Assembly (NCBI GenBank): GCA_904066235.2
Contig: CAJFCV020000001.1
Span: forward strand, 13,945,291 to 14,009,290
DNA from: Bursaphelenchus xylophilus
Lineage: Eukaryota > Nematoda > Chromadorea > Rhabditida > Aphelenchoididae
Direction: 5' to 3'
DNA: 64,000 nt
In this document: positions 19,801 to 34,250 of the stretch, one piece after another
Numbering within the stretch: position 1 is the stretch's first letter
How the letters are laid out: each line of letters begins with the position of its first letter
Program-made: the position numbers and the translations under genes
The notes under the pieces: generated by a model
What the model was told of the DNA's origin: nothing
Databases searched by the model: none
What the model saw: the letters and a program-made list of their open reading frames with translations, nothing else

Positions 19801-20841
19801 TGAATTAGTGATGACGGAGTGAATTGACAAGACATATACCATTCGAAAGGTAACCTCATAAGATTTTAGCACGGCAAGTTTCAGCTTTTTTTGGAATCAA
19901 ATTACGCCCACACTGGGCGAAACACTCTGATATTATACTAGGCACCGGTTTTAAAAAAAGGTCAATTAGTGATGGCGGAGTGAATTGACAAGACATATAC
20001 CATTCGAAAGGTAATGGCATGAGATTTTAGCACGGCAAGTTTTAGCCTTTTTGGAATCAAATTACGCCCATACTGGGCGAAACACTCTGATATTATACTA
20101 GGCACCGGTTTTAAAAAAGGTGAATTAGTGATGACGGAGTGAATTGACAAGACATATACCATTCGAAAGGTAACCTCATAAGATTTTAGCACGGCAAGTT
20201 TTAGCCTTTTTGGAATCAAATTACGCCCATACTGGGCGAAACACTCTGATATTATACTAGGCACCGGTTTTTAAAAAGGTCAATTAGTGATGACGGAGTG
20301 AATTGACAAGACATATACCATTCGAAAGGTAACCTCATAAGATTTTAGCGCGGCAAGTTTTAGCCTTTTTGGAATCAAATTACGCCCATACTGGGCGAAA
20401 CACTCTGATATTATACTAGGCACCGGTTTTTAAAAAGGTCAATTAGTGATGGCGGAGTGAATTGACAAGACATATACCATTCGAAAGGTAATGGCATGAG
20501 ATTTTAGCACGGCAAGTTTTAGCCTTTTTGGAATCAAATTACGCCCATACTGGGCGAAACACTCTGATATTATACTAGGCACCGGTTTTAAAAAAAGGTG
20601 AATTAGTGATGACGGAGTGAATTGACAAGACATATACCATTCGAAGGGTAACCTCATAAGATTTTAGCACGGCAAGTTTTAGCCTTTTTGGAATCAAATT
20701 ACGCCCATACTGGGCGAAACACTCTGATATTATACTAGGCACCGGTTTTTAAAAAGGTCAATTAGTGATGACGGAGTGAATTGACAAGACATATACCATT
20801 CGAAAGGTAATGGCATGAGATTTTAGCACGGCAAGTTTCAG
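16840..20841. repeat. 160-bp satellite array, subdomain I (trimeric higher-order repeat)
   Basis: About 25 monomers. The consensus monomer runs from GATTTTAGCACGGCAAG through CACTGGGCGAAACACTC, ACTAGGCACCGGTTTT, GAATTAGTGATGACGGAG and CATATACCATTCGAAAGG to GTAACCTCATAA. The first three or four monomers are diverged (AAATACTCTG instead of AAACACTCTG, and the first lacks part of the dyad). From about 18.0 kb, monomers marked by GATGGCGGAG recur at about 18040, 18520, 19000, 19480, 19965 and 20440, a 479-bp three-monomer period. Confidence 0.97.
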
Positions 20842-21880
20842 GGGCCTGTCCCACTAACAAAGCGTAGCGCGAATCACGAATTGGAAGCGCGAAAAATCAT
20901 GCAAAAGCGAGAGAGGTGAGAGAAAAAGCGGGCTCTCTCGGAAATCCGCGCTACGGTTTTTTTGTGCAAAATACCGAAATTTTTTTACTTTTTTTGCCGT
21001 AACTCCTTTCAATGATGTCCGATTTACATGATTTTAAAAACCGTGAACAGAGGAGACCCACAGCTTCTCGAAAATGTAAATTTTGCTTGCTTTAACGCGC
21101 ACTAAGACTCCCCGCCGAGACGAATTACAATTTCCTCATGGAGAATCATGATTCGAAGTCATATTTTCAAAAAAAACTTATCATTAGCTATTTATCGTAA
21201 CTTCCACAGCTCATATGCGAATTTATCAACCCGAGTTGCCCCTCCCAAGCCCAATGTTTGGTCTCCTCTTGTCATAATTTGCTTGGTGACAAAAAGGTGT
21301 GTTTTGGAAAAAAAAATTATAGATAAATTCTCCACTCATTCCTCACAGACGTTGAAACAAACTATTCAAGCCAAACTACCCCTCTTACACCCAATTTTAG
21401 TCACCCCTTGTCATAATTCGTTTTATAACAAAAAAGTTGCTTTCATATGGCAAGGGGAGACCAAAAATTGGGCTTGGAAGGGGCAGCTCGGGTTGATAAA
21501 TTAGCATATAAGCTTTGGGAGTCACGATAAATAGCTAAGGATAAGTTTTTTTTGAAAATATGACTTCGAATCATGATTTTCCATGAGGAAATTGTAATTC
21601 GTCTTGGCGGGGAGCCTTAATCCGCGTTAAAGCAAACAAAATTTACATTTTTTAGAAGCTGTGGGTCTCCTCTGTTCACGGTTTTTAAAATCATGTAAAT
21701 TGGACATCATTGAAAGGAGTTACGGCAAAAAAAGTAAAAAAATTTCGGTATTTTGCACAAAAAAACCGTAGCGCGGATTTCCGAGAGAGCCCGCTTTTTC
21801 TCTCACCTCTCTCGCTTTTGCATGATTTTTCGCGCTTCCAATTCGTGATTCGCGCTACGCTTTGTTAGTGGGACAGGCCC
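20842..21880. mobile_element. 1,039-bp palindromic transposon inside the satellite, CAG duplication
   Basis: The ends GGGCCTGTCCCACTAAC and GTTAGTGGGACAGGCCC begin near-perfect inverted arms of more than 400 bp, so almost the whole element folds back; the centre (about 21,290-21,400) is the only unpaired part. No transposase frame. The satellite target GTTTCAGCTTTTTT is split with CAG repeated on both sides (20839-20841, 21881-21883). GGG ends with a three-base duplication suggest a PIF/Harbinger-type non-autonomous element, although CAG is not the usual TWA target. Confidence 0.85.
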
Positions 21881-24800
21881 CAGCTTTTTTGGAATCAAAT
21901 TGCGCCCACACTGGGCGAAACACTCTGATATTGTACTAGGCACCGGTTTTGAAAAAAGGTGAATTAGTGATGACGGAGTGAATTGACAAGACATATACCA
22001 TTCGAAAGGTAACCTCATAAGATTTTAGCACGGCAAGTTTCAGCTTTTTTGGAATCAAATTGCGCCCACACTGGGCGAAACACTCTGATATTGTACTAGG
22101 CACCGGTTTTGAAAAAAGGTGAATTAGTGATGACGGAGTGAATTGACAAGACATATACCATTCGAAAGGTAACCTCATAAGATTTTAGCACGGCAAGATT
22201 CAGCTTGTTTGGAATCAAATTGCGCCCACACTGGGCGAAACACTCTGATATTGTACTAGGCACCGGTTTTGAAAAAAGGTGAATTAGTGATGACGGAGTG
22301 AATTGACAAGACATATACCATTCGAAAGGTAACCTCATAAGATTTTAGCACGGCAAGTTTCAGCTTTTTTGGAATCAAATTGCGCCCACACTGGGCGAAA
22401 CACTCTGATATTGTACTAGGCACCGGTTTTGAAAAAAGGTGAATTAGTGATGACGGAGTGAATTGACAAGACATATACCATTCGAAAGGTAACCTCATAA
22501 GATTTTAGCACGGCAAGTTTCAGCTTTTTTGGAATCAAATTGCGCCCACACTGGGCGAAACACTCTGATATTGTACTAGGCACCGGTTTTGAAAAAAGGT
22601 GAATTAGTGATGACGGAGTGAATTGACAAGACATATACCATTCGAAAGGTAATGGCATGAGATTTTAGCACGGCAAGTTTCAGCTTTTTTGCAATCAAAT
22701 TACGCCCACACTGGGCGAAACACTCTGATATTATACTAGGCACCGGTTTTAAAAAAGGTGAATTAGTGATGACGGAGTGAATTGACAAGACATATACCAT
22801 TCGAAAGGTAACCTCATAAGATTTTAGCACGGCAAGTTTTAGCCTTTTTGGAATCAAATTACGCCCATACTGGGCGAAACACTCTAATATTATACTAGGC
22901 ACCGGTTTTTAAAAAGGTCAATTAGTGATGACGGAGTGAATTGACAAGACATATACCATTCGAAAGGTAATGGCATAAGATTTTAGCACGGCAAGATTCA
23001 GCTTGTTTGGAATCAAATTGCGCCCACACTGGGCGAAACACTCTGATATTGTACTAGGCACCGGTTTTGAAAAAAGGTGAATTAGTGATGACGGAGTGAA
23101 TTGACAACACATATACCATTCGAAAGGTAACCTCATAAGATTTTAGCACGGCAAGATTCAGCTTGTTTGGAATCAAATTGCGCCCACACTGGGCGAAACA
23201 CTCTGATATTGTACTAGGCACCGGTTTTGAAAAAAGGTGAATTAGTGATGACGGAGTGAATTGACAAGACATATACCATTCGAAAGGTAACCTCATAAGA
23301 TTTTAGCACGGCAAGTTTCAGCTTTTTTGGAATCAAATTGCGCCCACACTGGGCGAAACACTCTGATATTGTACTAGGCACCGGTTTTGAAAAAAGGTGA
23401 ATTAGTGATGACGGAGTGAATTGACAAGACATATACCATTCGAAAGGTAACCTCATAAGATTTTAGCACGGCAAGATTCAGCTTGTTTGGAATCAAATTG
23501 CGCCCACACTGGGCGAAACACTCTGATATTATACTAGGCACCGGTTTTAAAAAAAGGTGAATTAGTGATGACGGAGTGAATTGACAAGACATATACCATT
23601 CGAAAGGTAACCTCATAAGATTTTAGCACGGCAAGTTTTAGCCTTTTTGGAATCAAATTGCGCCCACACTGGGCGAAACACTCTGATATTATACTAGGCA
23701 CCGGTTTTTAAAAAGGTCAATTAGTGATGACGGAGTGAATTGACAAGACATATACCATTCGAAAGGTAATGGCATAAGATTTTAGCACGGCAAGATTCAG
23801 CTTGTTTGGAATCAAATTGCGCCCACACTGGGCGAAACACTCTGATATTGTACTAGGCACCGGTTTTGAAAAAAGGTGAATTAGTGATGACGGAGTGAAT
23901 TGACAAGACATATACCATTCGAAAGGTAACCTCATAAGATTTTAGCACGGCAAGTTTCAGCTTTTTTGGAATCAAATTGCGCCCACACTGGGCGAAACAC
24001 TCTGATATTGTACTAGGCACCGGTTTTGAAAAAAGGTGAATTAGTGATGACGGAGTGAATTGACAAGACATATACCATTCGAAAGGTAACCTCATAAGAT
24101 TTTAGCACGGCAAGATTCAGCTTGTTTGGAATCAAATTGCGCCCACACTGGGCGAAACACTCTGATATTGTACTAGGCACCGGTTTTGAAAAAAGGTGAA
24201 TTAGTGATGACGGAGTGAATTGACAAGACATATACCATTCGAAAGGTAACCTCATAAGATTTTAGCACGGCAAGTTTCAGCTTTTTTGGAATCAAATTGC
24301 GCCCACACTGGGCGAAACACTCTGATATTATACTAGGCACCGGTTTTAAAAAAGGTGAATTAGTGATGACGGAGTGAATTGACAAGACATATACCATTCG
24401 AAAGGTAACCTCATAAGATTTTAGCACGGCAAGTTTCAGCTTTTTTGCAATCAAATTACGCCCACACTGGGCGAAACACTCTGATATTATACTAGGCACC
24501 GGTTTTAAAAAAAGGTGAATTAGTGATGACGGAGTGAATTGACAAGACATATACCATTCGAAAGGTAACCTCATAAGATTTTAGCACGGCAAGTTTCAGC
24601 TTTTTTGGAATCAAATTGCGCCCACACTGGGCGAAACACTCTGATATTGTACTAGGCACCGGTTTTGAAAAAAGGTGAATTAGTGATGACGGAGTGAATT
24701 GACAAGACATATACCATTCGAAAGGTAACCTCATAAGATTTTAGCACGGCAAGTTTTAGCCTTTTTGGAATCAAATTACGCCCATACTGGGCGAAACACT

Positions 24801-27800
24801 CTGATATTATACTAGGCACCGGTTTTTAAAAAGGTCAATTAGTGATGACGGAGTGAATTGACAAGACATATACCATTCGAAAGGTAATGGCATGAGATTT
24901 TAGCACGGCAAGTTTCAGCTTTTTTGGAATCAAATTGCGCCCACACTGGGCGAAACACTCTGATATTGTACTAGGCACCGGTTTTGAAAAAAGGTGAATT
25001 AGTGATGACGGAGTGAATTGACAAGACATATACCATTCGAAAGGTAACCTCATAAGATTTTAGCACGGCAAGATTCAGCTTGTTTGGAATCAAATTGCGC
25101 CCACACTGGGCGAAACACTCTGATATTATACTAGGCACCGGTTTTAAAAAAAGGTGAATTAGTGATGACGGAGTGAATTGACAAGACATATACCATTCGA
25201 AAGGTAACCTCATAAGATTTTAGCACGGCAAGTTTTAGCCTTTTTGGAATCAAATTGCGCCCACACTGGGCGAAACACTCTGATATTATACTAGGCACCG
25301 GTTTTTAAAAAAGGTCAATTAGTGATGACGGAGTGAATTGACAAGACATATACCATTCGAAAGGTAATGGCATAAGATTTTAGCACGGCAAGATTCAGCT
25401 TGTTTGGAATCAAATTGCGCCCACACTGGGCGAAACACTCTGATATTGTACTAGGCACCGGTTTTGAAAAAAGGTGAATTAGTGATGACGGAGTGAATTG
25501 ACAAGACATATACCATTCGAAAGGTAACCTCATAAGATTTTAGCACGGCAAGTTTCAGCTTTTTTGGAATCAAATTGCGCCCACACTGGGCGAAACACTC
25601 TGATATTGTACTAGGCACCGGTTTTGAAAAAAGGTGAATTAGTGATGACGGAGTGAATTGACAAGACATATACCATTCGAAAGGTAACCTCATAAGATTT
25701 TAGCACGGCAAGATTCAGCTTGTTTGGAATCAAATTGCGCCCACACTGGGCGAAACACTCTGATATTGTACTAGGCACCGGTTTTGAAAAAAGGTGAATT
25801 AGTGATGACGGAGTGAATTGACAAGACATATACCATTCGAAAGGTAACCTCATAAGATTTTAGCACGGCAAGTTTCAGCTTTTTTGGAATCAAATTGCGC
25901 CCACACTGGGCGAAACACTCTGATATTATACTAGGCACCGGTTTTAAAAAAAGGTGAATTAGTGATGACGGAGTGAATTGACAAGACATATACCATTCGA
26001 AAGGTAACCTCATAAGATTTTAGCACGGCAAGTTTCAGCTTTTTTGCAATCAAATTACGCCCACACTGGGCGAAACACTCTGATATTATACTAGGCACCG
26101 GTTTTAAAAAAAGGTGAATTAGTGATGACGGAGTGAATTGACAAGACATATACCATTCGAAAGGTAACCTCATAAGATTTTAGCACGGCAAGTTTCAGCT
26201 TTTTTGGAATCAAATTGCGCCCACACTGGGCGAAACACTCTGATATTGTACTAGGCACCGGTTTTGAAAAAAGGTGAATTAGTGATGACGGAGTGAATTG
26301 ACAAGACATATACCATTCGAAAGGTAACCTCATAAGATTTTAGCACGGCAAGTTTTAGCCTTTTTGGAATCAAATTACGCCCATACTGGGCGAAACACTC
26401 TGATATTATACTAGGCACCGGTTTTTAAAAAGGTCAATTAGTGATGACGGAGTGAATTGACAAGACATATACCATTCGAAAGGTAATGGCATGAGATTTT
26501 AGCACGGCAAGTTTCAGCTTTTTTGGAATCAAATTGCGCCCACACTGGGCGAAACACTCTGATATTGTACTAGGCACCGGTTTTGAAAAAAGGTGAATTA
26601 GTGATGACGGAGTGAATTGACAAGACATATACCATTCGAAAGGTAACCTCATAAGATTTTAGCACGGCAAGATTCAGCTTGTTTGGAATCAAATTGCGCC
26701 CACACTGGGCGAAACACTCTGATATTGTACTAGGCACCGGTTTTGAAAAAAGGTGAATTAGTGATGACGGAGTGAATTGACAAGACATATACCATTCGAA
26801 AGGTAACCTCATAAGATTTTAGCACGGCAAGTTTCAGCTTTTTTGGAATCAAATTGCGCCCACACTGGGCGAAACACTCTGATATTGTACTAGGCACCGG
26901 TTTTGAAAAAAGGTGAATTAGTGATGACGGAGTGAATTGACAAGACATATACCATTCGAAAGGTAACCTCATAAGATTTTAGCACGGCAAGTTTCAGCTT
27001 TTTTGGAATCAAATTGCGCCCACACTGGGCGAAACACTCTGATATTGTACTAGGCACCGGTTTTGAAAAAAGGTGAATTAGTGATGACGGAGTGAATTGA
27101 CAAGACATATACCATTCGAAAGGTAATGGCATGAGATTTTAGCACGGCAAGTTTCAGCTTTTTTGCAATCAAATTACGCCCACACTGGGCGAAACACTCT
27201 GATATTATACTAGGCACCGGTTTTAAAAAAAGGTGAATTAGTGATGACGGAGTGAATTGACAAGACATATACCATTCGAAAGGTAACCTCATAAGATTTT
27301 AGCACGGCAAGTTTTAGCCTTTTTGGAATCAAATTACGCCCATACTGGGCGAAACACTCTAATATTATACTAGGCACCGGTTTTTAAAAAGGTCAATTAG
27401 TGATGACGGAGTGAATTGACAAGACATATACCATTCGAAAGGTAATGGCATAAGATTTTAGCACGGCAAGATTCAGCTTGTTTGGAATCAAATTGCGCCC
27501 ACACTGGGCGAAACACTCTGATATTGTACTAGGCACCGGTTTTGAAAAAAGGTGAATTAGTGATGACGGAGTGAATTGACAAGACATATACCATTCGAAA
27601 GGTAACCTCATAAGATTTTAGCACGGCAAGATTCAGCTTGTTTGGAATCAAATTGCGCCCACACTGGGCGAAACACTCTGATATTGTACTAGGCACCGGT
27701 TTTGAAAAAAGGTGAATTAGTGATGACGGAGTGAATTGACAAGACATATACCATTCGAAAGGTAACCTCATAAGATTTTAGCACGGCAAGTTTCAGCTTT

Positions 27801-30800
27801 TTTGGAATCAAATTGCGCCCACACTGGGCGAAACACTCTGATATTGTACTAGGCACCGGTTTTGAAAAAAGGTGAATTAGTGATGACGGAGTGAATTGAC
27901 AAGACATATACCATTCGAAAGGTAACCTCATAAGATTTTAGCACGGCAAGATTCAGCTTGTTTGGAATCAAATTGCGCCCACACTGGGCGAAACACTCTG
28001 ATATTATACTAGGCACCGGTTTTAAAAAAAGGTGAATTAGTGATGACGGAGTGAATTGACAAGACATATACCATTCGAAAGGTAACCTCATAAGATTTTA
28101 GCACGGCAAGTTTTAGCCTTTTTGGAATCAAATTACGCCCATACTGGGCGAAACACTCTAATATTATACTAGGCACCGGTTTTTAAAAAGGTCAATTAGT
28201 GATGACGGAGTGAATTGACAAGACATATACCATTCGAAAGGTAATGGCATAAGATTTTAGCACGGCAAGATTCAGCTTGTTTGGAATCAAATTGCGCCCA
28301 CACTGGGCGAAACACTCTGATATTGTACTAGGCACCGGTTTTGAAAAAAGGTGAATTAGTGATGACGGAGTGAATTGACAAGACATATACCATTCGAAAG
28401 GTAACCTCATAAGATTTTAGCACGGCAAGATTCAGCTTGTTTGGAATCAAATTGCGCCCACACTGGGCGAAACACTCTGATATTGTACTAGGCACCGGTT
28501 TTGAAAAAAGGTGAATTAGTGATGACGGAGTGAATTGACAAGACATATACCATTCGAAAGGTAACCTCATAAGATTTTAGCACGGCAAGTTTCAGCTTTT
28601 TTGGAATCAAATTGCGCCCACACTGGGCGAAACACTCTGATATTGTACTAGGCACCGGTTTTGAAAAAAGGTGAATTAGTGATGACGGAGTGAATTGACA
28701 AGACATATACCATTCGAAAGGTAACCTCATAAGATTTTAGCACGGCAAGATTCAGCTTGTTTGGAATCAAATTGCGCCCACACTGGGCGAAACACTCTGA
28801 TATTATACTAGGCACCGGTTTTAAAAAAAGGTGAATTAGTGATGACGGAGTGAATTGACAAGACATATACCATTCGAAAGGTAACCTCATAAGATTTTAG
28901 CACGGCAAGTTTTAGCCTTTTTGGAATCAAATTGCGCCCACACTGGGCGAAACACTCTGATATTATACTAGGCACCGGTTTTTAAAAAGGTCAATTAGTG
29001 ATGACGGAGTGAATTGACAAGACATATACCATTCGAAAGGTAATGGCATAAGATTTTAGCACGGCAAGATTCAGCTTGTTTGGAATCAAATTGCGCCCAC
29101 ACTGGGCGAAACACTCTGATATTGTACTAGGCACCGGTTTTGAAAAAAGGTGAATTAGTGATGACGGAGTGAATTGACAAGACATATACCATTCGAAAGG
29201 TAACCTCATAAGATTTTAGCACGGCAAGTTTCAGCTTTTTTGGAATCAAATTGCGCCCACACTGGGCGAAACACTCTGATATTGTACTAGGCACCGGTTT
29301 TGAAAAAAGGTGAATTAGTGATGACGGAGTGAATTGACAAGACATATACCATTCGAAAGGTAACCTCATAAGATTTTAGCACGGCAAGATTCAGCTTGTT
29401 TGGAATCAAATTGCGCCCACACTGGGCGAAACACTCTGATATTGTACTAGGCACCGGTTTTGAAAAAAGGTGAATTAGTGATGACGGAGTGAATTGACAA
29501 GACATATACCATTCGAAAGGTAACCTCATAAGATTTTAGCACGGCAAGTTTCAGCTTTTTTGGAATCAAATTGCGCCCACACTGGGCGAAACACTCTGAT
29601 ATTATACTAGGCACAGGTTTTAAAAAAAGGTGAATTAGTGATGACGGAGTGAATTGACAAGACATATACCATTCGAAAGGTAACCTCATAAGATTTTAGC
29701 ACGGCAAGTTTCAGCTTTTTTGCAATCAAATTACGCCCACACTGGGCGAAACACTCTGATATTATACTAGGCACCGGTTTTAAAAAAAGGTGAATTAGTG
29801 ATGACGGAGTGAATTGACAAGACATATACCATTCGAAAGGTAACCTCATAAGATTTTAGCACGGCAAGTTTCAGCTTTTTTGGAATCAAATTGCGCCCAC
29901 ACTGGGCGAAACACTCTGATATTGTACTAGGCACCGGTTTTGAAAAAAGGTGAATTAGTGATGACGGAGTGAATTGACAAGACATATACCATTCGAAAGG
30001 TAACCTCATAAGATTTTAGCACGGCAAGTTTTAGCCTTTTTGGAATCAAATTACGCCCATACTGGGCGAAACACTCTGATATTATACTAGGCACCGGTTT
30101 TTAAAAAGGTCAATTAGTGATGACGGAGTGAATTGACAAGACATATACCATTCGAAAGGTAATGGCATGAGATTTTAGCACGGCAAGTTTCAGCTTTTTT
30201 GCAATCAAATTACGCCCACACTGGGCGAAACACTCTGATATTATACTAGGCACCGGTTTTAAAAAAAGGTGAATTAGTGATGACGGAGTGAATTGACAAG
30301 ACATATACCATTCGAAAGGTAACCTCATAAGATTTTAGCACGGCAAGTTTCAGCTTTTTTGGAATCAAATTGCGCCCACACTGGGCGAAACACTCTGATA
30401 TTGTACTAGGCACCGGTTTTGAAAAAAGGTGAATTAGTGATGACGGAGTGAATTGACAAGACATATACCATTCGAAAGGTAACCTCATAAGATTTTAGCA
30501 CGGCAAGATTCAGCTTGTTTGGAATCAAATTGCGCCCACACTGGGCGAAACACTCTGATATTGTACTAGGCACCGGTTTTGAAAAAAGGTGAATTAGTGA
30601 TGACGGAGTGAATTGACAAGACATATACCATTCGAAAGGTAACCTCATAAGATTTTAGCACGGCAAGTTTCAGCTTTTTTGGAATCAAATTGCGCCCACA
30701 CTGGGCGAAACACTCTGATATTGTACTAGGCACCGGTTTTGAAAAAAGGTGAATTAGTGATGACGGAGTGAATTGACAAGACATATACCATTCGAAAGGT

Positions 30801-33800
30801 AACCTCATAAGATTTTAGCACGGCAAGATTCAGCTTGTTTGGAATCAAATTGCGCCCACACTGGGCGAAACACTCTGATATTGTACTAGGCACCGGTTTT
30901 GAAAAAAGGTGAATTAGTGATGACGGAGTGAATTGACAAGACATATACCATTCGAAAGGTAACCTCATAAGATTTTAGCACGGCAAGTTTTAGCCTTTTT
31001 GGAATCAAATTACGCCCATACTGGGCGAAACACTCTGATATTATACTAGGCACCGGTTTTTAAAAAAGGTCAATTAGTGATGACGGAGTGAATTGACAAG
31101 ACATATACCATTCGAAAGGTAATGGCATGAGATTTTAGCACGGCAAGTTTCAGCTTTTTTGCAATCAAATTACGCCCACACTGGGCGAAACACTCTGATA
31201 TTATACTAGGCACCGGTTTTAAAAAAAGGTGAATTAGTGATGACGGAGTGAATTGACAAGACATATACCATTCGAAAGGTAACCTCATAAGATTTTAGCA
31301 CGGCAAGTTTCAGCTTTTTTGGAATCAAATTGCGCCCACACTGGGCGAAACACTCTGATATTGTACTAGGCACCGGTTTTGAAAAAAGGTGAATTAGTGA
31401 TGACGGAGTGAATTGACAAGACATATACCATTCGAAAGGTAACCTCATAAGATTTTAGCACGGCAAGATTCAGCTTGTTTGGAATCAAATTGCGCCCACA
31501 CTGGGCGAAACACTCTGATATTATACTAGGCACCGGTTTTTAAAAAGGTCAATTAGTGATGACGGAGTGAATTGACAAGACATATACCATTCGAAAGGTA
31601 ATGGCATAAGATTTTAGCACGGCAAGATTCAGCTTGTTTGGAATCAAATTGCGCCCACACTGGGCGAAACACTCTGATATTGTACTAGGCACCGGTTTTG
31701 AAAAAAGGTGAATTAGTGATGACGGAGTGAATTGACAAGACATATACCATTCGAAAGGTAACCTCATAAGATTTTAGCACGGCAAGTTTCAGCTTTTTTG
31801 GAATCAAATTGCGCCCACACTGGGCGAAACACTCTGATATTGTACTAGGCACCGGTTTTGAAAAAAGGTGAATTAGTGATGACGGAGTGAATTGACAAGA
31901 CATATACCATTCGAAAGGTAACCTCATAAGATTTTAGCACGGCAAGATTCAGCTTGTTTGGAATCAAATTGCGCCCACACTGGGCGAAACACTCTGATAT
32001 TGTACTAGGCACCGGTTTTGAAAAAAGGTGAATTAGTGATGACGGAGTGAATTGACAAGACATATACCATTCGAAAGGTAACCTCATAAGATTTTAGCAC
32101 GGCAAGTTTCAGCTTTTTTGGAATCAAATTGCGCCCACACTGGGCGAAACACTCTGATATTATACTAGGCACCGGTTTTAAAAAAAGGTGAATTAGTGAT
32201 GACGGAGTGAATTGACAAGACATATACCATTCGAAAGGTAACCTCATAAGATTTTAGCACGGCAAGTTTCAGCTTTTTTGCAATCAAATTACGCCCACAC
32301 TGGGCGAAACACTCTGATATTATACTAGGCACCGGTTTTAAAAAAGGTGAATTAGTGATGACGGAGTGAATTGACAAGACATATACCATTCGAAAGGTAA
32401 CCTCATAAGATTTTAGCACGGCAAGTTTCAGCTTTTTTGGAATCAAATTGCGCCCACACTGGGCGAAACACTCTGATATTGTACTAGGCACCGGTTTTGA
32501 AAAAAGGTGAATTAGTGATGACCAAGTGAATTGACAAGACATATACCATTCGAAAGGTAACCTCATAAGATTTTAGCACGGCAAGTTTTAGCCTTTTTGG
32601 AATCAAATTACGCCCATACTGGGCGAAACACTCTGATATTATACTAGGCACCGGTTTTTAAAAAAGGTCAATTAGTGATGACGGAGTGAATTGACAAGAC
32701 ATATACCATTCGAAAGGTAATGGCATGAGATTTTAGCACGGCAAGTTTCAGCTTTTTTGCAATCAAATTACGCCCACACTGGGCGAAACACTCTGATATT
32801 ATACTAGGCACCGGTTTTAAAAAAGGTGAATTAGTGATGACGGAGTGAATTGACAAGACATATACCATTCGAAAGGTAACCTCATAAGATTTTAGCACGG
32901 CAAGTTTCAGCTTTTTTGGAATCAAATTGCGCCCACACTGGGCGAAACACTCTGATATTGTACTAGGCACCGGTTTTGAAAAAAGGTGAATTAGTGATGA
33001 CGGAGTGAATTGACAAGACATATACCATTCGAAAGGTAACCTCATAAGATTTTAGCACGGCAAGATTCAGCTTGTTTGGAATCAAATTGCGCCCACACTG
33101 GGCGAAACACTCTGATATTGTACTAGGCACCGGTTTTGAAAAAAGGTGAATTAGTGATGACGGAGTGAATTGACAAGACATATACCATTCGAAAGGTAAC
33201 CTCATAAGATTTTAGCACGGCAAGTTTCAGCTTTTTTGGAATCAAATTGCGCCCACACTGGGCGAAACACTCTGATATTGTACTAGGCACCGGTTTTGAA
33301 AAAAGGTGAATTAGTGATGACGGAGTGAATTGACAAGACATATACCATTCGAAAGGTAACCTCATAAGATTTTAGCACGGCAAGTTTTAGCCTTTTTGGA
33401 ATCAAATTACGCCCATACTGGGCGAAACACTCTGATATTATACTAGGCACCGGTTTTAAAAAAGGTCAATTAGTGATGACGGAGTGAATTGACAAGACAT
33501 ATACCATTCGAAAGGTAATGGCATGAGATTTTAGCACGGCAAGTTTCAGCTTTTTTGCAATCAAATTACGCCCACACTGGGCGAAACACTCTGATATTAT
33601 ACTAGGCACCGGTTTTAAAAAAGGTGAATTAGTGATGACGGAGTGAATTGACAAGACATATACCATTCGAAAGGTAACCTCATAAGATTTTAGCACGGCA
33701 AGTTTCAGCTTTTTTGGAATCAAATTGCGCCCACACTGGGCGAAACACTCTGATATTGTACTAGGCACCGGTTTTGAAAAAAGGTGAATTAGTGATGACG

Positions 33801-34250
33801 GAGTGAATTGACAAGACATATACCATTCGAAAGGTAACCTCATAAGATTTTAGCACGGCAAGATTCAGCTTGTTTGGAATCAAATTACGCCCACACTGGG
33901 CGAAACACTCTGATATTGTACTAGGCACCGGTTTTGAAAAAAGGTGAATTAGTGATGACGGAGTGAATTGACAAGACATATACCATTCGAAAGGTAACCT
34001 CATAAGATTTTAGCACGGCAAGTTTCAGCTTTTTTGGAATCAAATTGCGCCCACACTGGGCGAAACACTCTGATATTGTACTAGGCACCGGTTTTGAAAA
34101 AAGGTGAATTAGTGATGACGGAGTGAATTGACAAGACATATACCATTCGAAAGGTAACCTCATAAGATTTTAGCACGGCAAGATTCAGCTTGTTTGGAAT
34201 CAAATTGCGCCCATACTGAGCGAAACACTCTGATATTATACTAGGCACCG
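21881..34250. repeat. 160-bp satellite array, subdomain II (mixed 3/5/6/7-mer higher-order repeats)
   Basis: About 77 monomers of four main types, told apart by TTTCAGCTTTTTTGG, ATTCAGCTTGTTTGG, TTTTAGCCTTTTTGG or TTTTTTGCAATC and by GTACTAGG or ATACTAGG. The type with GGTTTTTAAAAAGGTC (a short A run) followed by AATGGCAT marks unit ends at about 22918, 23717, 24835, 25315, 26434, 27393, 28192, 28991, 30110, 31070, 31549, 32668 and 33466, giving blocks of 5, 7, 3, 7, 6, 5, 5, 7, 6, 3, 7 and 5 monomers. Confidence 0.96.
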
